Below are positions 9,658-17,976 of a DNA stretch of 64,000 nt, piece by piece. The DNA comes from Enterobacter sp. JUb54 (GTDB lineage Bacteria; Pseudomonadota; Gammaproteobacteria; Enterobacterales; Enterobacteriaceae): positions 496,001 through 560,000 of the forward strand of contig NZ_CP060418.1 of assembly GCF_014298075.1 (NCBI RefSeq), written 5' to 3'. The translations under genes were made by a program, and so were the position numbers. The notes under the pieces were generated by a model, which worked only from the letters and a program-made list of their open reading frames with translations, was not told the origin of the DNA and did not search any database. Every line of letters starts with the position of its first letter. Positions within the stretch are counted from its first letter, which is position 1.

Positions 9658-12294
9658 ATGGTTTCTCAATATTTGCTCACACAGAAAGAAGTCGCTGCCA
9701 TTCAATTTGCAGTATTAGGTACAAATACTTATACGGGAGAAAATGTTTTTGATAGTGTATCGAAAAGCTTTCTTAATGGGACAATGACTCAGCAGCAATA
9801 CATCAGTGATTTGCTTTCCTCGGGAGAGGGAAGGGCGATTTATTCAGGGAAAACTGATGTTGAAATCTTAAGTGCTGTTTATACCACCCTTTTGGGGACA
9901 GCGCCTGCTGATAATGTTCTCCAGGGATATTTAAGTGGTAGTAATTTAAGTACGGCTATCTATAATGCTTTAAGTAGTCTTTTGTTCTATAATGGTTTTG
10001 ATTCTAATACCCTATCGCTACAACATAACCTTGATGTTACACTCAATGGTATGATGTTTAGTGATTATGGAACGACTACCTGGAATACTTGGAGCGGTGC
10101 TCTATCGCAGCAAGAACAGATTGTTTCAGCGTATATAAGTATTGCAGGGCGCTCTGCAGATATGAGTGGCTTACGATATTGGACGACTAAATTAACCCAG
10201 AATGGCCAAACGTTTGATACAGTTTTGAAATCAATGATAAGTACGGCGGAGTTTAAGAGTAAAGGTACAAGTCTAACAGGTTCAGATCTTATTAAACATA
10301 TTTATAAAGGTGTTTATGGTGTTGAGCCAAATGATGCAACCATTGCCACCTATCAAACATTAGGCTCCGATAAAACAGCCATCATTAAAGCTATTATTGA
10401 AGATCTGCGTGGCTCAACTTCAACAAATACTGCTACAGTTACAAGCCAACACGCCTTTGAATATGAAATTGGCACTGGTTTACTTTATAAAACGGGTGCT
10501 GTACTTACTGCAACAGCAGGCGGCGGCAATGCAACAGGTACAGTCAACACTAACGCGAGCCATCAGCTTACCAATGCTGAAACAGCAGTCCTTACGAACG
10601 TCCTTCTCAACGCTAACGCTGCGACAACCGTCAATTTAAAATTTGCCGATCATCTTGCAGATCTGTCGATAGGTGGTGCTAGCGCAGCAACTATTAACCT
10701 TTCTGATAACGGGGTTAACCCAGGCGTTAACGTTACCGTCAATAACGGAAGCGTAATTTTAAACGCCAGTTCCGGTGCTGATAAGGTGCTTTTGACAACT
10801 GATGCTGTAGTTGCCTCCGCGACCGGCCAGTTTAACCTTGGGGCTGGTAATGATTCGCTGAAATGGTTAGGTAACGGTGTATCGAACGGAGCTAACACGG
10901 TCTCAACTAACATCACGGCTAATGGCGGTCTTGGTATTGATACCATTTCCGCAAACCTACTCACCAAAAATATTGCGGTTTCGGCTCCGGGTCTTACGCG
11001 TACTGTGAATATAAGTACCAACGCCTCTCAGTTTACTAATTTTGAGAAAGTAGATCTTGCCGGTTATATTGGCAAAGCGACTCTTACCGGTTCTACAACT
11101 GGAGCTACTGCTCCTGCGAATCACACTTTTGACTTTGGTATACTGACTGGCAACGCGTCAAATGAATCAGGACTTACTGGTACTCTAGGCACCACGGTCA
11201 ACCAGCCAGCAACATCAACCATCGGCTCTCAAGGGTTTGTACTCTCCGGACTTGCCGATCAGGTAAGTGTGATTAATGCTGCTGGCGGTAGTTCAGCGCA
11301 GTTGGAAGTCACTGGTAATGCAACGGCAGCTAGCAGTGTCGGCATCACTTTCCTGGCGAACGCAACTGACCATTTTAACGTTAATTTCACTGCAACCAGT
11401 AATAGTGATGTCAATGCCGGGGCTCTGTCATTAACCAGTAGCAGTACTGTGCTTGGCGGTAACGTGGCGTTGGGTACTGTGAATATTGGCTCAGGTGGTA
11501 CCGGTGGTTTTGATAATATTCTGTCACTGACGGGGTCAAATGCCCAGGTACAAACTATCAATGTAACTGGCGATCATGCTTTGAATCTGACAGTCGGTAC
11601 CGGCTATAGCAACATGCATACTATTGACGCCTCAGGTAATACTGGCGGATTGGATCTTAACGCTAATGTCGGTGGTACTGGTGACGGCATCATTACCCAA
11701 CTATTGAAGATCCTTCCTCTTAGTGGCGCAACAGTCCCAATTGTCAATACCTTGTTAGGCCTGTTGGGCCTGAATAGTGGCTACCATATGGATGTTGAAG
11801 GTACATCTGCTAACGATAGTTTTAATGTGCTTGGTAATACCCTTGTGTCAGGTGGAAGCGGTGAGAACTTGTATCAGCTGAAATCCAGTACGGTCAACTC
11901 GGGCGTCACTATTTCCGACTTCAGCAGTACAAAAGACACCATCTTTGATGCTACGTCAGGTCTGACTATTAGCGACAATACTGCGGGAACTGCCATTTCT
12001 GATTATGGTACCCGCACGACTGACGTTGTTGATGCGTTACTGGGGACGCTAGTCGGCGGGATCACTGGTGGCGTTGTTGCGTTGTTGGGGCAAATTCTTG
12101 GCATCGGCGGCAACGGCTCTCTGACGAATAAAGTCGGAGTAGCTTCAGTAGTGTGGTCTGGTCAGTCTGATACTGCCAGTTCCTACCTGATCATTGACAA
12201 TAACAACAACCATAACCTCGACTCTGCAGATAGCGTTGTTTATCTGTCTGGTCAAAACCATCAGCAATTGGTTGATACATTGCATTACGCATAA
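9658..12294 (+). CDS. DUF4214 / S-layer-like protein, predicted type I secretion cargo
   Basis: This 878-residue protein has no N-terminal signal peptide and, as far as I can see, no cysteine. Residues about 40-260 resemble DUF4214 repeats, with AGRSADMSGLRYWTTKL the clearest unit. The middle (about 270-740) is rich in Thr, Ser, Asn, Gly and Ala, as in beta-helical S-layer proteins such as Caulobacter RsaA, with degenerate RTX-like pieces: GAGNDSL near 396, GGLGIDT near 423, GGSGEN near 733. Two hydrophobic stretches lie near 677-705 and 791-820. The C-terminus has a dockerin/EF-hand-like loop DNNNNHNLDSAD at 847-858 and ends in a short hydrophobic/aromatic tail, as in type I secretion signals. 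The next three genes encode a full type I exporter, which is the strongest functional clue. Role at the surface (layer, adhesin, other) is unknown. Confidence 0.8.
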   Translation: MVSQYLLTQKEVAAIQFAVLGTNTYTGENVFDSVSKSFLNGTMTQQQYISDLLSSGEGRAIYSGKTDVEILSAVYTTLLGTAPADNVLQGYLSGSNLSTAIYNALSSLLFYNGFDSNTLSLQHNLDVTLNGMMFSDYGTTTWNTWSGALSQQEQIVSAYISIAGRSADMSGLRYWTTKLTQNGQTFDTVLKSMISTAEFKSKGTSLTGSDLIKHIYKGVYGVEPNDATIATYQTLGSDKTAIIKAIIEDLRGSTSTNTATVTSQHAFEYEIGTGLLYKTGAVLTATAGGGNATGTVNTNASHQLTNAETAVLTNVLLNANAATTVNLKFADHLADLSIGGASAATINLSDNGVNPGVNVTVNNGSVILNASSGADKVLLTTDAVVASATGQFNLGAGNDSLKWLGNGVSNGANTVSTNITANGGLGIDTISANLLTKNIAVSAPGLTRTVNISTNASQFTNFEKVDLAGYIGKATLTGSTTGATAPANHTFDFGILTGNASNESGLTGTLGTTVNQPATSTIGSQGFVLSGLADQVSVINAAGGSSAQLEVTGNATAASSVGITFLANATDHFNVNFTATSNSDVNAGALSLTSSSTVLGGNVALGTVNIGSGGTGGFDNILSLTGSNAQVQTINVTGDHALNLTVGTGYSNMHTIDASGNTGGLDLNANVGGTGDGIITQLLKILPLSGATVPIVNTLLGLLGLNSGYHMDVEGTSANDSFNVLGNTLVSGGSGENLYQLKSSTVNSGVTISDFSSTKDTIFDATSGLTISDNTAGTAISDYGTRTTDVVDALLGTLVGGITGGVVALLGQILGIGGNGSLTNKVGVASVVWSGQSDTASSYLIIDNNNNHNLDSADSVVYLSGQNHQQLVDTLHYA

Positions 12295-12337
12295 TAATGA
12301 TGGATTTTTTGTCAATTATTTAGCGTGCAATCATATT

Positions 12338-12367
12338 AAAAGCGGAAAGGGTAACCTTTCCGCTTTT
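12338..12367 (+). terminator. Perfect hairpin between cargo and exporter genes
   Basis: Bases 12338-12350 and 12355-12367 form a perfect 13-base inverted repeat around GTAA, ending in CTTTT. It sits 44 bases after the cargo gene and before the exporter gene. It looks like a partial terminator that would give much more cargo than exporter mRNA. The nearly symmetrical A and T ends could also let it act on the other strand. Confidence 0.75.
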
Positions 12368-12599
12368 ATGTGATATAGATCTAATTATTCTGCTTTTGAT
12401 TTACCTTGTTTATTATATGTCTTTAAACTATCGCATTCACATAGTTCAAATAATTTTTTTATGAACTTGATGTTATCCACTTTTGTTATCTATAGTTAAA
12501 AAAAAGTATCTGCCGCCCTATGGCTGTTGAGGGACGAGAACTCTCTCAGGTCAGCTAAGGTGTGAGCGGCTTAAGATACGTATAAAGTAAGGATAAAAA

Positions 12600-14369
12600 G
12601 TGGAACATTTTATACCGCGAAATGAAATCGCAGATGTAATACGTACCCGTAGTAAAATATTCTGGACAGTCGGTGTTTTTACTGCGTTCATCAACATATT
12701 GATGTTGGTACCCTCAATTTACATGCTCCAGGTTTATGACCGGGTGCTTCCTTCTGGCAATGAAATCACGCTCTTAATGCTGACGCTGATCATGCTAGGC
12801 ATGTTTGGGATGATGGCGTTGTTAGAATATGCACGTAGTATGGTGGTTATACGCATCGGTGCGCAGTTAGATATGCGCTTAAATTCACGTGTATACACTG
12901 CAGCTTATGAAGATAATCTTAAAAATAAATCGGCCGATGCCGGGAATATGCTAAATGATTTGACTAATATGCGGCAGTTTATGACGGGAAGCGCTCTTTT
13001 CGCTTTTTTCGATGCCCCGTGGTTCCCGATTTATTTACTGGTCATTTTTCTTTTCAATCCATGGCTTGGCCTGTTTGCTTTAATTGGTTCGTTGGTATTG
13101 GTGGGATTAGCTGTTGTCAACGAAATGGTTTCAAAAAAGCCTTTGGCTGAAGCCAGCAGACTTGCTTTGCAATCAGGCAGTCTGGCGAGTACTAATTTGC
13201 GTAATGCCGAGGTGATCGAAGCTCTGGGCATGCTACCTAACATAAAGGCGCGTTGGTACGACTTACATCAGAGGTTTCTGAATAGCCAGCGTACTGCCAG
13301 TGAAAGCGCAACCCGAGTCGCCTCTGTGACCAAATTCGTTCGGCTTTCATTACAATCACTTGTCCTGGGACTGGGGGGATGGCTGGCAATTGGTGGCCAT
13401 ATCACGCCCGGTATGATGATTGCCGGTTCTATTCTCATGGGCAGAACCCTTGCACCGATTGAGCAGGTGATTAACGTCTGGAAGAGCTGGAGTTCAGCGA
13501 GACTTTCCTATCAGCGGCTGGTTAAATTACTCGAACAAAACCCACCTCGCGGCACCAATATGTCTTTACCTGTGCCGAAAGGAGAGCTATCCGTCGAGAA
13601 TGTCTCTGCCACACCTCCAGGCTCTCCGGGAGAGCCTGTGTTGCATAATGTTTCGTTTGCAATCCAGCCCGGAGATGTCCTTGGTGTTATTGGACCAAGT
13701 GCTTCTGGGAAATCGACCCTTGCGCGCCTAATGGTGGGGATTTGGCCAGTAGGTGAGGGAATTGTTCGCCTGGATAGTGCGGATATCTATCAGTGGAACA
13801 AAGATGAGCTAGGCCCCTACATCGGATATTTACCGCAGGATATTGAATTATTTGCAGGGACGATTGCTGAAAATATTGCGCGTTTCAGTGACGTCGATGC
13901 TGAAAAAGTGATTGAAGCCGCCCGCCTGGCTGGCGTGCATGAGCTGATTTTACATTTTCCGCATGGGTATGACACCGTTATTGGGAATAGCGGCGCTGGA
14001 TTATCAGGAGGACAAAAGCAGCGTATTGGCCTGGCGCGCGCTTTGTACGGCGACCCGTCCTTGATTGTTCTCGATGAACCTAACTCGAACCTTGATGATG
14101 CCGGCGAGTTAGCGCTGAATCAGGCGGTGTCCTTCCTCAGACAACGTAATAAAACGGTCGTTTTAATTACCCATCGTACCAATTTGCTTGCGATGACCAC
14201 TAAGTTACTGTTGCTGGTTAACGGCAAGGTTAGTGCCTTTGGCCCGACTAATCAGGTATTACAAGCTCTTACCAATGTTCAAAAAACACAAGCAGCGCAA
14301 CAGCAGGCAGCGCATGTAGTGAACAGCGATATGCATCAAGGCAATATTCCAAAATCACAAATTAATTAA
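12600..14369 (+). CDS. Type I secretion ABC transporter/permease (PrtD/HasD/LipB type)
   Basis: This 589-residue protein is the inner-membrane ATPase of a type I secretion system. The N-terminal half carries membrane helices, with the family segment MLQVYDRVLPSGNEITLLML near residue 43 and FDAPWFPIYL near 135. The ATPase half has Walker A GPSASGKST at 365-373, the signature LSGGQKQR at 468-475 and Walker B LIVLDEPN at 488-495. There is no N-terminal C39 peptidase domain, so it matches the protease/S-layer/HasA exporters and not toxin-peptide exporters. The start is GTG at 12600, preceded by AAGGA. Gaps to the adaptor gene are short (52 bases). It should export the 878-residue protein. Confidence 0.95.
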   Translation: MEHFIPRNEIADVIRTRSKIFWTVGVFTAFINILMLVPSIYMLQVYDRVLPSGNEITLLMLTLIMLGMFGMMALLEYARSMVVIRIGAQLDMRLNSRVYTAAYEDNLKNKSADAGNMLNDLTNMRQFMTGSALFAFFDAPWFPIYLLVIFLFNPWLGLFALIGSLVLVGLAVVNEMVSKKPLAEASRLALQSGSLASTNLRNAEVIEALGMLPNIKARWYDLHQRFLNSQRTASESATRVASVTKFVRLSLQSLVLGLGGWLAIGGHITPGMMIAGSILMGRTLAPIEQVINVWKSWSSARLSYQRLVKLLEQNPPRGTNMSLPVPKGELSVENVSATPPGSPGEPVLHNVSFAIQPGDVLGVIGPSASGKSTLARLMVGIWPVGEGIVRLDSADIYQWNKDELGPYIGYLPQDIELFAGTIAENIARFSDVDAEKVIEAARLAGVHELILHFPHGYDTVIGNSGAGLSGGQKQRIGLARALYGDPSLIVLDEPNSNLDDAGELALNQAVSFLRQRNKTVVLITHRTNLLAMTTKLLLLVNGKVSAFGPTNQVLQALTNVQKTQAAQQQAAHVVNSDMHQGNIPKSQIN

Positions 14370-14421
14370 AACGTGAACTTGCCGGCGGATTTATCCGCCA
14401 TAAGCAATCGAAGGAGTAGGT

Positions 14422-15753
14422 ATGTCTGTACAGATCAATATGCCGCAGGGAAATAATATTGAGCAATCACCGATGGATGAACGCAGGTTTACTCGCCTGG
14501 GGTGGTTGGTGATCGGTATCGGGTTAGCGGGTTTTTTTCTGTGGGCGAGTCTGGCGCCATTGGATAAGGGAGTTGCATCCCCGGGGTCAGTAACTGTTTC
14601 TGGTAACCGTAAAACTATTCAGTCTCCTACGGGAGGAATTGTCAGAAACATCACCGTAAAAGAAGGCGAAAAAGTTAAGGCCGGTGAGGTTTTAGTTCAG
14701 ATGAGCCAGGTCCAGGCTCAGGCTCAGGTCGATTCCTTGCAGGACCAATATTACACCACGCTGGCAACTGCAGGCCGGTTGTTGGCTGAAAGGGATAACC
14801 TTAGTCAGATTCGCTTTTCCCCTGTTTTTGATACCCTCAAAGATAGTCCTCGGGTTGCAGAAATCATTGCCCTGCAAGTACAACTTTTTTCTTCTCGCCA
14901 GCAAGCGCTGCGAAGCGAAGTGGATGGTTTCAGGCAGTCTATTGATGGCATTCGTTTTCAGTTAAAAGGATTGCAAGATTCTCGTACTAACAAACAAATT
15001 CAGTTGAGTAGCATCCGTGAACAAATGAGCAGCATGAAGCAGCTAGCCGCTGAGGGATATTTACCACGGAACCGTTACCTGGAGGCACAACGTCAGTTTG
15101 CAGAAATTAATAGCAGCATTGATGAAACATTAGGGCGTATAGGTCAACTTCAGAAGCAGCTTCTTGAATCGCAACAGCGAATCGAACAACGGTATGCTGA
15201 TTATCAACGTGAAGTCAGAACTCAGCTCGCACAAACTCAGATGGATGCCAATGATTTCAAGAATAAGCTGGATATGGCGAAATATGATCTTGGTAACACA
15301 TCCATCGTTTCTCCTGTCGATGGCACGGTCGTAGGGTTAAGTATTTTTACCCAAGGTGGTGTTGTGGGGGCCGGAGACCATCTAATGGAAATCGTCCCAA
15401 GCGAAGCTTCACTGGTTGTCGACTCTCGTCTTAAAGTTGAGATGATTGATAAAGTCTATAACGGCCTACCTGTTGAGCTGATGTTTACCGCGTTTAATCA
15501 GAATAAAACACCCAAAATACCAGGAACCGTGACGCTGATATCTGCCGACCGTTTGGTTGATAAGGGGACAGGAGAGCCCTACTACCAGATGCAGGTGACG
15601 GTCACGCCCGAAGGGATCAAGATGCTTCAAGGCGCTGATATTAAGCCGGGCATGCCAGTAGAAGTATTCGTCAAAACAGGATCTCGTTCATTGCTGAGCT
15701 ATTTGTTCAAGCCAATTTTAGATCGCGCTCGTACATCATTGACTGAGGAATAA
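14422..15753 (+). CDS. Type I secretion membrane-fusion (HlyD/PrtE) adaptor
   Basis: This 443-residue periplasmic adaptor joins the ABC exporter to the outer-membrane channel. It has a short cytoplasmic N-terminus, one membrane helix near residues 27-46 (GWLVIGIGLAGFFLWASLAP), a lipoyl-like half-motif (SPTGGIVRNITVKEGEKVKA), a long coiled-coil region from about 95 to 290, the second lipoyl half (IVSPVDGTVVGL) and a beta-barrel C-terminus ending with KPGMPVEVFVKTG, a conserved family signature. GAAGGAGTAGGT is a strong ribosome site. It lies two bases before the channel gene. Confidence 0.95.
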   Translation: MSVQINMPQGNNIEQSPMDERRFTRLGWLVIGIGLAGFFLWASLAPLDKGVASPGSVTVSGNRKTIQSPTGGIVRNITVKEGEKVKAGEVLVQMSQVQAQAQVDSLQDQYYTTLATAGRLLAERDNLSQIRFSPVFDTLKDSPRVAEIIALQVQLFSSRQQALRSEVDGFRQSIDGIRFQLKGLQDSRTNKQIQLSSIREQMSSMKQLAAEGYLPRNRYLEAQRQFAEINSSIDETLGRIGQLQKQLLESQQRIEQRYADYQREVRTQLAQTQMDANDFKNKLDMAKYDLGNTSIVSPVDGTVVGLSIFTQGGVVGAGDHLMEIVPSEASLVVDSRLKVEMIDKVYNGLPVELMFTAFNQNKTPKIPGTVTLISADRLVDKGTGEPYYQMQVTVTPEGIKMLQGADIKPGMPVEVFVKTGSRSLLSYLFKPILDRARTSLTEE

Positions 15754-15755
15754 TT

Positions 15756-17126
15756 TTGATTCAGGTTAAACGGCAGATTTACGGTCTGACCATAAGCGCA
15801 TTGACACTTATGGTCTCTGCACCTGTTTATTCGTTAGGGATTTTGGATGCATATTCTCTGGCGTTGGAAAAAGATCCAACATACCAGGCTGCAATTAAAG
15901 AAAAAGAGGCAGGGAACGAAACAGAGAACATTGGTCGTGCTGGGCTTTTGCCAAAAGTGTCACTGAATTATCAAAATGCCCCGCGGAACTGGCAAACGCA
16001 GCAATATCAGACGAGCGATTTTTTTGGCAATGTTAGTGATGTGACTAAACGGCAGCAATACCGTAGCTATGCGGGATCGGTGACATTGACCCAATCCATT
16101 TTTGACTATGAAGCATATGCAAAATACAAATCCGGTGTCGCACAATCACTGATGGCTGATGAAAAATACCGTGGTAAATACCTGGATTTGGCGGTGAGGG
16201 TTATTACGGCCTATGTGGGGGTTGCATACGCTAAGGATCAAATCGCATTGGCTGAAGCTCAGAAAGAGGCTTATAAAGAGCAATTAGCGTTAAACGATCG
16301 TTTGGTTAGCGCCGGAGAGGGGACGATCACCGACGTTGCCGAGACTCAAGCTCGCTATAGTCTGGCTGAAGCCCAGGTTATTGAAGCTCGCGATGCGTTA
16401 GATTCTGCCCAACGTGACCTTGAAGTAATCATTGGTATCCCACTGGAGCAACTTGACGAGTTGCAGACTCTGCGTGCAGGAAAGTTCCAGGTCAGGCCAT
16501 TACAACCAGCCAAATTTGAAGACTGGCAGCAGATTGCAATGGAGCGAAATCCGTTACTGATGTCATCCCGGCATGGCGTTGATGCGGCCAAATATGAGGT
16601 GGAGAGAAATCGGGCTGGTTTTATGCCGCAGGTTCAACTCTATGCCTCGCATTCAGAGAATGATTCCAGCAGCGATAACACGGTCAATCAGAAGTACCGA
16701 ACGGACAGTATTGGTGTGCAGGTCAGTATGCCGATCTATTCTGGTGGAGGTGTCGCCGCATCAACCCGGCAGGCAGCGGCTCGTTATGGCCAGGCAAAGT
16801 ACGAACTTGATGCACAAGTTGGTAATGTTATTAATGACTTACGCAAACAATTTAATCTATGTATTAGTAGCCAGGCAAAGCTTCTTGCCTATGATTTTGC
16901 AGTTAAGTCGGCCACCACTCAGGTTGAGGCAACGCGTAAAAGTGTGCTTGCCGGTCAGCGCGTCAACGTTGATGTTTTGAATGCCGAACAGCAGCTTTAT
17001 GGTGCGCAACGGGATCTTGCGGAGGCGAAGTATACTTACATCAAAGCGTGGGTGTCATTGCTCAGTGATTCTGGAACCTTGAATGAAAAAGATATCAGTC
17101 GCGTGGCATCATATTTTGCTAGATAA
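15756..17126 (+). CDS. TolC-family outer-membrane channel of the type I system (PrtF/LipD type)
   Basis: This 456-residue outer-membrane efflux protein completes the secretion system. A signal peptide is visible (KRQIYGLTISALTLMVSAPVYS), followed by the TolC-type duplicated coiled-coil repeats: LGILDAYSLALEKDPTYQAA, VSLTQSIF-type beta strand (VTLTQSIFDYEAY), and the second copy VQVSMPIYSGGGV. The start is TTG at 15756, two bases after the adaptor stop and with GAGGA upstream; overlap of control signals suggests translational coupling. Many enterobacteria use the shared chromosomal TolC for type I secretion; a dedicated channel in the operon follows the Prt/Lip/Has-like arrangement. Confidence 0.93.
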   Translation: MIQVKRQIYGLTISALTLMVSAPVYSLGILDAYSLALEKDPTYQAAIKEKEAGNETENIGRAGLLPKVSLNYQNAPRNWQTQQYQTSDFFGNVSDVTKRQQYRSYAGSVTLTQSIFDYEAYAKYKSGVAQSLMADEKYRGKYLDLAVRVITAYVGVAYAKDQIALAEAQKEAYKEQLALNDRLVSAGEGTITDVAETQARYSLAEAQVIEARDALDSAQRDLEVIIGIPLEQLDELQTLRAGKFQVRPLQPAKFEDWQQIAMERNPLLMSSRHGVDAAKYEVERNRAGFMPQVQLYASHSENDSSSDNTVNQKYRTDSIGVQVSMPIYSGGGVAASTRQAAARYGQAKYELDAQVGNVINDLRKQFNLCISSQAKLLAYDFAVKSATTQVEATRKSVLAGQRVNVDVLNAEQQLYGAQRDLAEAKYTYIKAWVSLLSDSGTLNEKDISRVASYFAR

Positions 17127-17976
17127 GTGAACTGAAGGATAAGAATCTGCTTTATTGATGATTTTGCTTCTTTGCTCGGCTAGCTGATAATGTTAGCTGA
17201 GTATATTAGTGGTGATATTACGCGGTATAAGTGATTGGCCATTTATTGGTATGCTTTTTGCGGTTTTTTTTTGTATTATCTTTCTGAACATGAAGGAGTG
17301 ATAAAAGGACTGAACTATATTTCCTATCATTTTTGGCAGTTGCAGTTGTGGAACGGACGAATATCTTACTGATGCTCGCGTGACTGTCATATTTTTTGTG
17401 TATTACGGTAGTGCAAATTTTAGGGTGTATAAGGATATTTAGCTGCATGAATACAAAGGAAAGTATCAAGTTAATTCTTATTTATTATCATTTCCCACGA
17501 TTGATGTAGGGGCATTCTGCTTATGAATCAATCAGAACCCTCCTATTTCCGTGAAAGTCATACTAATCAATGTGAATGTCTGTTGCTTAGGCTGGCGTGT
17601 AGACAAATGAGAAAGCACTGATGGATCTGAGAAAAAGAAACGGAGAAAGTTGTATCTCTGTATTGACTTTTTTATGATTCATGTCTACCAAGTGGGAAGT
17701 GACTTGTTTGGTAAAAGATCTCGAATTTTATAGAATGAAATCAGTACCCGATTACTACGGGAGCACGCTAAAACAGTATAATGGCGTCAGTTCACTGCGT
17801 AAGAGTTCTTATGTTCACGCGTAGTCCGAGTTCAAAGGAGAGACTGTTGGGGATAAGCTGCAATTTTGTCCAGCCTGGTTGAGCCAGACAGCGATACCGT
17901 ACCTGAGTGCCGATGAACCATGGCAATAGGTACGCTTGATCAATAGATAACTTTGTTTTTATTTGAGGATTTCAAT
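17127..17976 (+). other. 850-base non-coding region between secretion operon and manC
   Basis: No convincing gene is present on either strand. A TATAAT hexamer lies at 17777-17782 without a good -35 partner. A 22-base segment at 17605-17626 recurs with two changes in the leader of the O-antigen operon. The region may be the manC promoter/leader or the remnant of a recombination junction. Confidence 0.5.
17605..17626 (+). repeat. 22-base segment repeated at 24253-24274
   Basis: AAATGAGAAAG then CACTGATGGAT here; AAATGAGAAAG then TCCTGATGGAT at 24253. Twenty of 22 bases agree and both copies are followed 12-15 bases later by AAACGG. Both lie in leaders of surface-polysaccharide genes. Confidence 0.5.

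Noticed and set aside
10397..11561. Open frames on both strands inside the S-layer-like gene
   Set aside because: They lie wholly within the 878-residue gene, have no ribosome sites and follow its repetitive composition.
17193..17469. Two minus-strand open frames in the gap before manC
   Set aside because: Low-complexity, basic peptides with no recognisable motif and no ribosome site; the region is better described as non-coding.
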